Of a stretch of DNA of 64,000 nucleotides, positions 1-8,394 are shown in pieces (position 1 is the stretch's first letter; every line of letters starts with the position of its first letter). The position numbers were made by a program, and so were the translations under genes. Source of the stretch: VXPW01 sp965115815 (GTDB taxonomy: Bacteria; Pseudomonadota; Alphaproteobacteria; TMED109). The stretch lies in contig OZ220465.1 of assembly GCA_965115815.1 (NCBI GenBank), forward strand, positions 992,001 to 1,056,000. Reading direction: 5' to 3'. The notes under the pieces were generated by a model. That model worked only from the letters and a program-made list of their open reading frames with translations, did no database searches and was not told the origin of the DNA.

Positions 1-552
1 AAGACGACCGGCTGCGCGGCCGTCGTGGTGCCCGACAACGTGCTGTTCGAGGGCGGGGCGGGCGAGACGATCCGGCGGAAACTGCTGCACACCACCGACC
101 TGCACACGATCCTGCGGCTGCCGACGGGCATCTTCTACGCCCAGGGCGTCAAGGCCAATGTCGTCTTCTTCGACAACCGCCCGGCGAGTCCCGAGCCGCA
201 GACGTCGAAGGTCTGGTACTACGACTACCGCACCAACGTGCATCACACGCTCAAGCAGAAGCCGTTGACCGATGCCCACCTCGAGGACTTCGTGGCCTGC
301 TACAGCCCCGGAAACCGCCATGTTCGGCAGGAGACCTGGAGCGAGGAATCCCCGGACGGCCGATGGCGTGCCTGGCCGCGCGAGGAACTGCTGCAACGCG
401 ACAAGGCGAGTCTCGACGTGTTCTGGCTCAAGGACGCCGCCATGACCGATTTCGACAACCTGCCGGAGCCGGAAGTGCTCGCGGCCGAAATCGTCGAGAA
501 TCTTCGCTCGGCGTTGCGCCACTTCGAGGCGGTGAGCGGGGGTTCGTCGTAG
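1..552 (+). CDS. hsdM: Type I restriction-modification DNA methyltransferase (M subunit), 3' part
   Basis: C-terminal part of an N6-adenine methylase of a type I restriction system; the frame is open to the window's left edge, so the start lies outside. Visible blocks are typical of HsdM: VVVPDNVLFEG just after the NPPF region, a GIFYAQGVKANVVFFD segment, VWYYDYRTN and FVACYSPGNRH, then a C-terminal helical tail (VLAAEIVENLRSALRHFE) that contacts the specificity subunit. The catalytic NPPY/F motif is upstream and not visible. No hsdS or hsdR follows within the window; the next 850 bases hold no recognisable gene, so the partners must lie upstream or be missing. Confidence 0.9.
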   Translation, partial: KTTGCAAVVVPDNVLFEGGAGETIRRKLLHTTDLHTILRLPTGIFYAQGVKANVVFFDNRPASPEPQTSKVWYYDYRTNVHHTLKQKPLTDAHLEDFVACYSPGNRHVRQETWSEESPDGRWRAWPREELLQRDKASLDVFWLKDAAMTDFDNLPEPEVLAAEIVENLRSALRHFEAVSGGSS

Positions 553-1302
553 GATCGTTCCCGGCGGGAGGACGACACCCGGGACGGAGGCGTCCGGAAT
601 GCCGTCTCCGGCCTCGGGCGTGACTCCGGCATGCAGCATGTGCAGGTCGTCGGCCTCGGCCGACCCGGCAGCATCGGCCGTGCGGGTGTCGTCGTCGCAG
701 GACCGCTCGGAGCCGGTACCTTCCGGGAACGCAGGAACAGCGAACCGGCGGACTTGGACTTGACCGGGCTCGTGCCGGAGCCCGTTGGCAGGAATGCGCG
801 GATCCCGCGACGCGGCATGCTGCCCGCGCCGGGACGCGGAGGTTCGGCCTGCCGATCGGCAGGCTGCCCCCGGGGACCGTCGCTTCGATGCTTCGGGCCG
901 GAGCCCGCCGCGCCCTCGTCGCCGGATGAATCCGGAACCGTCACGGATCGGGTAGTCGTGGACGTGACCTCCCGCGTGCCTGCGGTTGAGGATGGATCCC
1001 CCACCGGCAGAGCGGTACCCGTCTCGGACCTTGCAGGCGGGAACGTGCGGCAGCAGCCGATGAGACCGATCCGACCATCGGCCCCGCTTCGGGGCCGGAT
1101 CGCCGGTCTCGAAGCCGGACGTACCGAAACGGTCGCCGCCGCGATGCGGCCGTCGCCGAGCGAGACCCGGCCGGGGGGAACGCGCCGGGCCGTACCGCTT
1201 GTACGAGCCGGTCGGAAGGGACCGGATGTCCGAATACGGGCGTGTCCGTCCCTGCAGGAGGAAGCTCGGCAACGACCCTCCTGCCGGGCTTCCGCCATCC
1301 CG
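553..1302. other. Intergenic region without a supported gene
   Basis: About 750 bases between hsdM and the rplM promoter. Open frames exist on both strands, but their composition is that expected of GC-rich non-coding or decayed DNA and none resembles a known family. No RNA gene or repeat copy was recognised. Confidence 0.5.
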
Positions 1303-1331
1303 TTGACACGCCCCCGCCTCCGGGCTAGAAA
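1303..1331 (+). promoter_or_regulatory. Sigma70-like promoter of rplM-rpsI
   Basis: A perfect -35 hexamer TTGACA (1303-1308) is followed after 17 bases by TAGAAA (1326-1331), a good -10. It lies about 75 bases before the rplM start codon. This is the clearest promoter in the window. Confidence 0.7.
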
Positions 1332-1406
1332 TCGATGCCGTGCCGCGGGCGGCCGGTTCGGCCTGCCGGCGCGCCCGGTCCGCTCCATGCCCCCGGAACG
1401 TGTTCC

Positions 1407-1880
1407 ATGCGTACCTATACCGCCCGTCCGGCGGAGATTCAGCGTGCTTGGCATCTGGTCGATGCCGACCGGGCCGTCCTCGGACGGCTGGCCAGCCTGA
1501 TCGCCAATCGCCTGCGGGGCAAGCACAAGGCGATGTACACGCCGCACTTGGATTGCGGGGACAATATTGTCGTGATCAATGCCGAGAAAGTGGCGCTGAC
1601 CGGCGTCAAGGCCCGAGACAAGCAGCATTACTGGCATACCGGGTTTCCCGGCGGGATCCGGTCCCGGCGGTACGGAGCGCTGCTCGCGGGCGCGCGTCCG
1701 GAACGGGTGATCGAACTCGCCGTGCGGCGGATGATCCCGAGGGGGCCACTCGGCCGGGCCCAGATGCGCAAGCTGCACGTCTACGCGGGCCCCGACCACC
1801 CACATGCCGCACAGCAACCGGAACCGGTGGACCTGGCGGCCCTGAACCGGAAGAACCTGCGGCGATCGTCCGATGACTGA
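1407..1880 (+). CDS. rplM: 50S ribosomal protein L13
   Basis: Large-subunit protein L13, an early assembly protein binding 23S rRNA. 157 residues, near the usual 140-155 length. Family blocks are present: WHLVDADRAVLGRLAS near the N-terminus, the GDNIVVINAEKVALTG block, HTGFPGGIRSR, and RMIPRGPLGRAQMRKLHVYAG. The start at 1407 (MRTYTARP) is chosen because it matches the family N-terminus; the frame is open for 24 codons upstream without similarity. Its 3' end overlaps rpsI by 8 bases, the usual rplM-rpsI pairing, suggesting translational coupling. Confidence 0.97.
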   Translation: MRTYTARPAEIQRAWHLVDADRAVLGRLASLIANRLRGKHKAMYTPHLDCGDNIVVINAEKVALTGVKARDKQHYWHTGFPGGIRSRRYGALLAGARPERVIELAVRRMIPRGPLGRAQMRKLHVYAGPDHPHAAQQPEPVDLAALNRKNLRRSSDD

Positions 1881-2319
1881 CACGTTCCCCTCCGATGCGA
1901 CCGCAGCCCCCGCACCGACGGCGTCCCCGGGCAAGACGAGAAGCTACGGCACCGGTCGACGCAAGAGTTCGGTGGCGCGGGTCTGGGTGACGGCCGGCAA
2001 GGGCCGGATCGTGGTCAACGGCAAGCGCCAGGAAGACTACTTTTCGCGCGCCGGGCACCTGGCGTTGCTGCGGCAGCCGTTGCAGGTAGCCGAGCGTCTG
2101 GACGAGATCGATGTCGTGTGCACCGTTCGCGGCGGCGGATTGTCGGGGCAGGCCGGTGCCATCCGGCACGGCATCAGTCGGGCCTTGGCTGCTCGGGAGC
2201 CGGCCCTGAGCCCCCAGCTTCGGGCTCAGGGCCTGCTGACCCGCGATGCCCGTCGGGTGGAGCGCAAGAAATACGGCCGCCCCAAGGCCCGCCGGAGCTT
2301 CCAGTTCTCCAAGCGCTGA
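1873..2319 (+). CDS. rpsI: 30S ribosomal protein S9
   Basis: Small-subunit protein S9, whose C-terminal tail reaches the P-site tRNA. 148 residues. YGTGRRKSSVARVW begins the conserved domain after a roughly 25-residue low-complexity N-terminal extension; GGGLSGQAGAIRHGISRAL and the basic tail ending FQFSKR are diagnostic. It overlaps rplM and shares its promoter. argC follows after about 75 bases. Confidence 0.97.
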   Translation: MTDTFPSDATAAPAPTASPGKTRSYGTGRRKSSVARVWVTAGKGRIVVNGKRQEDYFSRAGHLALLRQPLQVAERLDEIDVVCTVRGGGLSGQAGAIRHGISRALAAREPALSPQLRAQGLLTRDARRVERKKYGRPKARRSFQFSKR

Positions 2320-2394
2320 TCCCGTCCGGCCCGCGCGGCGGCCGGTTTCCGATCCCGCGCTTCCGGTGAGGCGATGCCGGCCGGGGGTCGGGGG

Positions 2395-3435
2395 ATGACG
2401 GACCGGTTTCCGGTCGCGGTCTTGGGGGCCAGCGGCTATGTCGGCGCCGAGCTGCTTCGGCTGGTGCTGGCGCATCCTCGTCTCGAGGTTGCCGCTCTGG
2501 CGGCCAAGCGCCATGCGGGAATGGCGCCGGAAGACCGGTTCCCCCGGTTTCGCGGCCACGACCTGCCCGCGTTCGTCGAGGTCGATGCGGTCGAACCGGA
2601 GGGCTGCGCGCTGGCGTTCTGCTGTCTGCCGCACGGTACCGCGCAGGACACCGTGGCCCGCTTGGTACCGGCGACGCGGGTCGTGGATACGTCCGCCGAT
2701 TTCCGGCTCCGCGATCCGCACAGCTACGCCACGTGGTACGGAACGCAGCATCGAGCCGCCGAGTTGCAGCCGCACGCGGTGTACGGACTGACCGAGCATG
2801 CTCGCGAAGCCCTTCGATCGGCGTCCGTGGTTGCGTGCCCGGGGTGCTACCCGACGTCGGCGTTGCTGCCGCTGCTGCCGGTGCTGGCGGCCGGGCTGAT
2901 CCGTTCCGAATCGATCGTCATCGACTCGAAGTCCGGCGTATCGGGAGCCGGGCGGACGGCGCGCGAGGATCTCCTGTTCGGGGAAGTGGCCGAGGGAATT
3001 CGGGCGTACGGCCTCGGCGGACACCGGCATACGCCGGAGATCGAACAGGAGCTGGCCAGGGTTGCCGGGGCGGAGCTCAGGGTGACGTTCGTGCCGCACC
3101 TGGTGCCGATGAACCGCGGGATCCTGACCTGCGTCTATGTCCGGCCGAGCCCCTCCGCGGGCGCGGCGGACCTGCAGGCCTGTCTCGAGGATGCGTATGC
3201 GGGCGAGCCGTTCGTCCAGGTCCTGCCGCCCGGCGTGCCGCCCGCAACCCGGGAGGTGCGCGGATCGAATCAGGTCCATCTCGGTGTGGCCTCCGGACGG
3301 GGCGGTCAGGCGGTTCTTCTGTGTGCCCTCGACAATCTCCTGAAGGGTGCGGCGGGGCAGGCGGTACAGAATGCCAACGTGATGCTGGGCCTGCCGGAAG
3401 ACACGGGCCTGTCGGCCGGTGCCCTTGCTCCGTAG
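2395..3435 (+). CDS. argC: N-acetyl-gamma-glutamyl-phosphate reductase
   Basis: Third step of arginine synthesis: NADPH reduction of N-acetylglutamyl phosphate to the semialdehyde. 346 residues, the type-1 ArgC length. The nucleotide-binding GASGYVGAEL is at the N-terminus, the active-site cysteine is in ACPGCYPTS (about residue 151), and the catalytic histidine is in GLGGHRHTPEIEQ. The start at 2395 follows a GGGGG-rich stretch and places the Rossmann motif about 12 residues in; an in-frame ATG at 2374 is possible. argC behind rplM-rpsI is a common alphaproteobacterial arrangement. Confidence 0.95.
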   Translation: MTDRFPVAVLGASGYVGAELLRLVLAHPRLEVAALAAKRHAGMAPEDRFPRFRGHDLPAFVEVDAVEPEGCALAFCCLPHGTAQDTVARLVPATRVVDTSADFRLRDPHSYATWYGTQHRAAELQPHAVYGLTEHAREALRSASVVACPGCYPTSALLPLLPVLAAGLIRSESIVIDSKSGVSGAGRTAREDLLFGEVAEGIRAYGLGGHRHTPEIEQELARVAGAELRVTFVPHLVPMNRGILTCVYVRPSPSAGAADLQACLEDAYAGEPFVQVLPPGVPPATREVRGSNQVHLGVASGRGGQAVLLCALDNLLKGAAGQAVQNANVMLGLPEDTGLSAGALAP

Positions 3436-3546
3436 CGGTACGCGGTGCGGACGGCGCCTGCGGATCCGGGAACGGCACCGGAGCCCCGGGCGCGGTTCCG
3501 GGAGATCGGGCAGCACCCGGCCCGACCCGACCGGCGGAGAGGTTCG

Positions 3547-4770
3547 ATGAAGCACATTCCCTGCCCGCGCGAGTTCGAGCGGATCCAGGCGCTTCCTCCC
3601 TACGTGTTCGCCGAGGTGAACACCATGAAGGACGCCGCCCGGGCCGCCGGGGCCGACATCATCGACCTCGGCATGGGGAATCCCGATCTGGCGCCGCCGG
3701 ACCATGTCGTGGACAAGTTGATCGAGACGGTCCGCAGTCCCCGGGTGCATCGCTATTCGGCGTCCCGGGGCATTCGCGGTCTTCGCCGGGCGGTGGCCGG
3801 CTACTATCTGCGACGGTTCGACGTGACTCTGGATCCCGAGCGCGAGATCATCGTGGCGCTCGGTTCGAAGGAGGGATTCGCCCACCTTGCCACGGCCATT
3901 ACCGAGCCCGGCGATCAGGTGCTGGTTCCGGATCCGAGTTATCCGATCCACCCGTACGGTTTCGTGCTGGCGGGGGCCGAAATCTGCCGGGTGCCGGTCG
4001 GGACCGGACACGAATTCGTGCCGGAACTGGAGCGGGTGCTGGCCGCCGGGGGAGGGCGGGTCAAGGCGGTTACGGTCAACTTCCCGGCCAATCCGACGGG
4101 GGCCGTGATCGGTCTCGAAGGGTGGACCTCCATCGTCGACCTCTGTCGCCGGCACGGGGTCTGGATCCTGTCCGACCTCGCCTATGCCGAGATCTATTTC
4201 GACGACCCGCCTCCGTCCATCCTGCAGGTGCCCGGCGCGAAGGAACTGGCCGTCGAGTTCACGTCGCTCAGCAAGACCTTTTCGATGCCGGGCTGGCGGA
4301 TCGGCTTCGCGGTCGGAAATCCGCACCTGGTGGCAACCCTGGCGCGCATCAAGTCGTATCTCGATTACGGAGCCTTTACACCGATCCAGGTGGCCGCCGC
4401 CACGGCCCTCAACGGTCCTCAGGGGTACGTGGAGTCCGTGCGCGAGACCTACCGCCGCCGCCGGGATACGCTGGTTCGCGGTCTGTGCCGGGCCGGATGG
4501 GAGGTGGCGGCACCACCGGCGACGATGTTCGTATGGGCCCGGGTGCCCCCGCCGTTTCGTGCCGAAGGCAGCCTCGCGTTTTCGAAGACGCTCCTGACGG
4601 ATGCACGCGTTGCGGTTTCGCCGGGAGCCGGGTTCGGGCCGGGGGGCGAGGGCTGGGTCCGGATCAGTCTGGTCGAGAACGAGCAGCGCATCCGGCAGGC
4701 CTGCCGGAACATCCGGCACTTCCTGGAGCGCCGCGAAGCCGGACAGTGTGCGGTCCGGGGGGCCGCATGA
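3547..4770 (+). CDS. PLP-dependent aminotransferase, AlaC / LL-DAP-aminotransferase-like
   Basis: Class I/II aminotransferase of 407 residues. It resembles E. coli AlaC (glutamate-pyruvate aminotransferase) through its length: LPPYVFAEV near the N-terminus, IIDLGMGNPDL, YSASRGIRGLRRA, DPSYPIHPYGFVLAGAE, and SLSKTFSMPGWRIGF carrying the PLP-binding lysine. In many alphaproteobacteria the orthologue is annotated LL-diaminopimelate or aspartate-type aminotransferase, so the substrate is uncertain. The start at 3547 follows GGAGAGGTTCG and fits the family N-terminus. Its stop overlaps the glpX start (ATGA at 4767). The usual gene between it and glpX, homoserine dehydrogenase, is absent. Confidence 0.9.
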   Translation: MKHIPCPREFERIQALPPYVFAEVNTMKDAARAAGADIIDLGMGNPDLAPPDHVVDKLIETVRSPRVHRYSASRGIRGLRRAVAGYYLRRFDVTLDPEREIIVALGSKEGFAHLATAITEPGDQVLVPDPSYPIHPYGFVLAGAEICRVPVGTGHEFVPELERVLAAGGGRVKAVTVNFPANPTGAVIGLEGWTSIVDLCRRHGVWILSDLAYAEIYFDDPPPSILQVPGAKELAVEFTSLSKTFSMPGWRIGFAVGNPHLVATLARIKSYLDYGAFTPIQVAAATALNGPQGYVESVRETYRRRRDTLVRGLCRAGWEVAAPPATMFVWARVPPPFRAEGSLAFSKTLLTDARVAVSPGAGFGPGGEGWVRISLVENEQRIRQACRNIRHFLERREAGQCAVRGAA

Positions 4771-5729
4771 CAGCGGTGCCGGCGGAGTTCATGCGGGGCC
4801 TCGCGGATCGCCTGCTGCGCGCGACGGAAGACGCCGCCGTCGCGGCCGCGGTCTGGCGCGGGCGGGGCGACGAAGGGGCCGCCGACCAAGCGGCGGTCGA
4901 TGCCATGCGGGCGCGGCTCGGCGAGGTGCCGATGGCCGGAACCGTCGTGATCGGCGAGGGAGAGCGCGATTCTGCCCCCATGCTGTACGTCGGCGAAGCC
5001 GTCGGCAACGGGAGCGGCCCGGCGCTGGATCTGGCCGTCGACCCGCTCGAAGGCACGACCCTGTGCGCCACGGATGCACCAGGGGCGCTCGCGGTCCTGG
5101 CAGTCGGGTCCGAGGGCGACCTGCTGCACGCTCCGGATGTCTACATGGACAAACTCGCCGTCGGCCCGGGGTGCCCGGACGACGTGCTCCGGATCGACCT
5201 GCCGGCGGCGGACAATCTCGGCCGGGTGGCCGAAGCCAAGGGGTGCCGGGTCGAAGATCTGACCGTCTGTATTCTCCGCCGGGATCGCCACGAGAACCTG
5301 ATCCGAGAGGTTCGGCAGGCCGGGGCCCGGCTGCGCCTGATCGGTGACGGCGATGTGGCAGCGGTCATTCAGGCGGCGGATCCGGCTTCGCCGGTCGACG
5401 TCTACCTGGGAACCGGAGGAGCGCCGGAGGGCGTGCTGGCGGCAGCGGCGCTGGCCTGCACCGGGGGGGTCATGCAGGCGCGGCTCCGGTTCCGCGACGA
5501 GCACGAGCGCCAGCGCGCCCGGAGGGCCGGCATCCGCAATCTCGACCGGGTGTACGCCCGGCAGGACCTGGCCGCCGGAGACACGCTCCTGATCGTGACG
5601 GGGGTCACGGATGGTCCGCTGGTGCAGGGTCCGGTGCACGGCGGGGGCACGGTGACCTGCGACAGCCTCGTCTTTGCGGCGGACGGACGTCGGGAGCGGC
5701 GCCGGTCGCGCTGCCCGACGTCGACGTGA
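4767..5729 (+). CDS. glpX: Fructose-1,6-bisphosphatase class II
   Basis: Class II FBPase, probably also acting on sedoheptulose bisphosphate; gluconeogenesis or the Calvin cycle. 320 residues. GEGERDSAPMLYVGE and the DPLEGTT metal-binding motif are present, as are RLIGDGDVAAVI and GTGGAPEGVLAAAAL. The ATGA overlap with the aminotransferase at 4767 and the GTGA overlap with recJ at 5726 indicate translational coupling. Confidence 0.95.
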   Translation: MTAVPAEFMRGLADRLLRATEDAAVAAAVWRGRGDEGAADQAAVDAMRARLGEVPMAGTVVIGEGERDSAPMLYVGEAVGNGSGPALDLAVDPLEGTTLCATDAPGALAVLAVGSEGDLLHAPDVYMDKLAVGPGCPDDVLRIDLPAADNLGRVAEAKGCRVEDLTVCILRRDRHENLIREVRQAGARLRLIGDGDVAAVIQAADPASPVDVYLGTGGAPEGVLAAAALACTGGVMQARLRFRDEHERQRARRAGIRNLDRVYARQDLAAGDTLLIVTGVTDGPLVQGPVHGGGTVTCDSLVFAADGRRERRRSRCPTST

Positions 5730-7489
5730 GCGCCGGAACGGCGGTCCGCCACCACTCGCTGTCGGGCAGAGCCTGGCAGTTCCGCAGAGCGAGCGAGGCG
5801 GCGGTCGAGGCGGTGGTGCGGACGACCGGCGTCTCCGACGGGCTTGCACGCCTGGTCGTCGGCCGGGGAATCCGGCCGGAGGAGGCCGGCGCATGGCTGG
5901 ATCCGGAGGGCGGGCCGGGCCTCCCGGATGGCAGCGCCATTCTCGATCTCGATCGCGCGGCGATCCTGCTGGCCGATGCAGTGGTCCGGAACCAGAAGGT
6001 GGGAATCCTCGGCGACTACGATGTCGACGGGGCCGCGTCGGCGGCTCAGCTGGTCCGCTTCCTGCGGGCGGCAGGCGGCGCATCGGTGGTCCACATACCC
6101 GACCGGATCACGGAGGGCTACGGCCCCGGTCTCTCGGCCATCGCGCGCCTCCAGCGGGAAGGGGTCCGGCTGCTGGTGACCGTGGACTGCGGCACCACCG
6201 CGTTCGAAGCGCTCCGCTTCTCGGCCGCGCAGGGACTGTCGGTGATCGTGGTGGACCATCATGTGGCGGAGGCCGAGCTTCCTACCGCGGCAGCGATCGT
6301 CAATCCCAACCGGCACGACGACCCGAGCCGGCTGGGGACGCTGGCCTCCAGTGCCCTGACCTGGCTGCTGATTCGCGCGGCCGGGCAGGAACTGCACCGC
6401 CGCGGCCACGCCCCGGGCGCGCAGCTGCAGGATGCCGATTCGCTGCTGGATCTCGCCGCCCTCGGAACTGTCTGCGACCTGGTTCCGCTCGACGGGGTGA
6501 ACCGGACGCTGGTCCGCCGAGGCCTCCGGGTGGCCGCCCGGGGCACGAATCCGGGGCTCCGGGCCATCGCGGCCGAGGCCGGGCTGCAGGAAGCCCCGCA
6601 GGTCGGCGATTTCGGCTTCGTCTACGGGCCGCGGATCAATGCGGCGGGCCGGGTCGGCGATTCCCGGCTCGGGTTCCGCATCCTGGCCACCGACAATCCG
6701 GACGAGGCGAGCCGCACGGCCGCCCGGCTCGAGATCCTGAACCAGCAGCGGAAGTCGCTGGAGACGCAGGTCTGCACCGAGGCCTTGGCGCAGGCCGAGG
6801 CCGCGGGCGGAGCCTCGTGCCCCGTGGTGGTGGTCGCAGGATCGGCCTGGCACGTCGGCGTGATCGGGATCGTTGCGAGCCGATTGGTCGATCGGTTCCG
6901 GCGCCCGGCGGTGGTGTGCGCCCGCGAGGGGGACGGCTTCCGGGGCTCGGCGCGTTCGCTGGACGGGATCGATATCGGCGGACCGGTCATCCGCGCGCGG
7001 AAGGCGGGGCTGCTGACCGCCGGCGGCGGCCACCGCATGGCCGCCGGCTTCACGGGCAGGGCCGACCGGATCGCGGCTTTCGCCGCCTTTCTGGACGCTG
7101 CGGTTCGGGCGCAGTCGTCGGGCGAGGGCGGAGCGCGCCTGATGCTGGATGGCGTGCTGGCGGTATCGGGCGCCACCGCCGCATTCGGGACGGAACTGGA
7201 GCGCGCGGGTCCGTTCGGGGTGGGCAACCCTTGGCCCTGCTATGCGTTCCACCGGGTCTTTCCGGTGCATCCGCGCGTCGTCGGCGCCGAACACGTGACG
7301 TGCCTCTTGGCCGACGAGACGCGGGGCCGGGTCAAGGCGATCGCTTTCCGGTGCGTCGGCACTTCGGTGGGCAGTGCCCTGTTGCGGGGTCGGCCGGTGG
7401 ACGTGGCCGGTGAGATCCGGGTATCGATGTGGCGCGGCAGACCGCGGGCGGAGGTCCGGGTCCTGGATGTTGGGGTGTGTCGCGCATAG
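5726..7489 (+). CDS. recJ: Single-stranded-DNA-specific exonuclease RecJ
   Basis: 5'-3' exonuclease on single-stranded DNA, used in RecF recombination, mismatch and base-excision repair. 587 residues with a GTG start inside the glpX stop. The DHH motifs are visible: GDYDVDGAASAAQL (motif I) near residue 95, VTVDCGTT, and VIVVDHHVAEAELP (DHH). The DHHA1 domain contains GGGHRMAAGFT. An OB-fold-type C-terminal section ends in PRAEVRVLDVG. Complete. Confidence 0.95.
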   Translation: MSAGTAVRHHSLSGRAWQFRRASEAAVEAVVRTTGVSDGLARLVVGRGIRPEEAGAWLDPEGGPGLPDGSAILDLDRAAILLADAVVRNQKVGILGDYDVDGAASAAQLVRFLRAAGGASVVHIPDRITEGYGPGLSAIARLQREGVRLLVTVDCGTTAFEALRFSAAQGLSVIVVDHHVAEAELPTAAAIVNPNRHDDPSRLGTLASSALTWLLIRAAGQELHRRGHAPGAQLQDADSLLDLAALGTVCDLVPLDGVNRTLVRRGLRVAARGTNPGLRAIAAEAGLQEAPQVGDFGFVYGPRINAAGRVGDSRLGFRILATDNPDEASRTAARLEILNQQRKSLETQVCTEALAQAEAAGGASCPVVVVAGSAWHVGVIGIVASRLVDRFRRPAVVCAREGDGFRGSARSLDGIDIGGPVIRARKAGLLTAGGGHRMAAGFTGRADRIAAFAAFLDAAVRAQSSGEGGARLMLDGVLAVSGATAAFGTELERAGPFGVGNPWPCYAFHRVFPVHPRVVGAEHVTCLLADETRGRVKAIAFRCVGTSVGSALLRGRPVDVAGEIRVSMWRGRPRAEVRVLDVGVCRA

Positions 7490-8394
7490 CCGGCGGGGAC
7501 GCTGCGGTTACGGCCGCCGTCCTGCCCGTTGCGGGTCTGGGAACCCGGTTGCTGCCGGCCACCCGGGTGGTCCCCAAGGAATTGTTCCCGGTCGCCGGTC
7601 GCCCTCTTGTCCAGTACGCGGTCGAGGAGGCGGTGGCGGCGGGGCTGGATCGGGTGGTGCTGGTGACGGCGCCCGGGCGGAGTCTGGTCCTCCGGCATTT
7701 CGAAGCCGATCCGGCCATGGAGGCGGTCCTGGGTGCCCGCGGCCGGTCGAAGGCGCTGGCGGAGGTGCGGGCGCTGGCAGCCTTGGGCGGCCGGCTGGAG
7801 GCCGTGGAGCAGGCCGAGCCCCTCGGGCTGGGGCACGCGGTCGGCTGTGCGACCCGAATCCTGCCGCCGGGGCCGTGCGCCGTACTGCTGCCGGACGATC
7901 TGGTGCTGGGACCGGTGCCGTGCCTGCGTCAACTGCTGGATGTCCACGCACGACTCGGGGGCACGGTGCTGGCAGTCTGCGAATTGCCGGCCTCCGAAGT
8001 GGGCAAGTTCGGCGTGGTGGATCCCGGCCGGGATGACGGCACGGTGATCGAGGTGCGCGGGCTGGTGGAGAAGCCGCTTCCGGGCACCGAACCGTCCCGG
8101 CTGGGCGTAGTGGGCCGCTACGTGTTGTCCGCTGCCGCGTGCGCCGCGCTGCCGGATCTGACGCCGGGGCGCGGCGGGGAACGGCAGCTCACGGACGCCA
8201 TCGCGGAAACCGTCGGGAAGGTGCCGGTTCACGCGGTCCGGATCGCCGGGCGACGGTTCGATTGCGGAAGTCCGGCCGGGCTGGTCGCGGCGGGAGTGGC
8301 GGCAGCCCTGCACGATCCCGAATTGCGGTCGCCGGTAACCGGGGCCCTGGAGGTTCTGCTGTCCGCCGGGTCGGGCCGCGTGCAATCGGCATGA
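7477..8394 (+). CDS. galU: UTP-glucose-1-phosphate uridylyltransferase
   Basis: Makes UDP-glucose from UTP and glucose-1-phosphate for envelope polysaccharides. 305 residues from a GTG at 7477 inside the end of recJ. The nucleotidyltransferase signature AAVLPVAGLGTRLLPATRVVPKELFPV is at the N-terminus; LPDD marks the metal/substrate site and a VEKPLPGTEPS block follows, typical of GalU. An upstream GTG at 7429 would extend the overlap with recJ to 61 bases and adds no family similarity. It overlaps the next gene by ATGA, so the sugar-nucleotide pair is coupled. Confidence 0.92.
   Translation: MSRIAGGDAAVTAAVLPVAGLGTRLLPATRVVPKELFPVAGRPLVQYAVEEAVAAGLDRVVLVTAPGRSLVLRHFEADPAMEAVLGARGRSKALAEVRALAALGGRLEAVEQAEPLGLGHAVGCATRILPPGPCAVLLPDDLVLGPVPCLRQLLDVHARLGGTVLAVCELPASEVGKFGVVDPGRDDGTVIEVRGLVEKPLPGTEPSRLGVVGRYVLSAAACAALPDLTPGRGGERQLTDAIAETVGKVPVHAVRIAGRRFDCGSPAGLVAAGVAAALHDPELRSPVTGALEVLLSAGSGRVQSA

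Noticed and set aside
631..1500. Plus-strand 289-codon frame before rplM
   Set aside because: Runs through the rplM promoter and into rplM in another frame; no similarity.
300..1934. Minus-strand 544-codon frame over the rplM upstream region
   Set aside because: Overlaps hsdM and rplM antisense; composition-driven, no recognisable domain.
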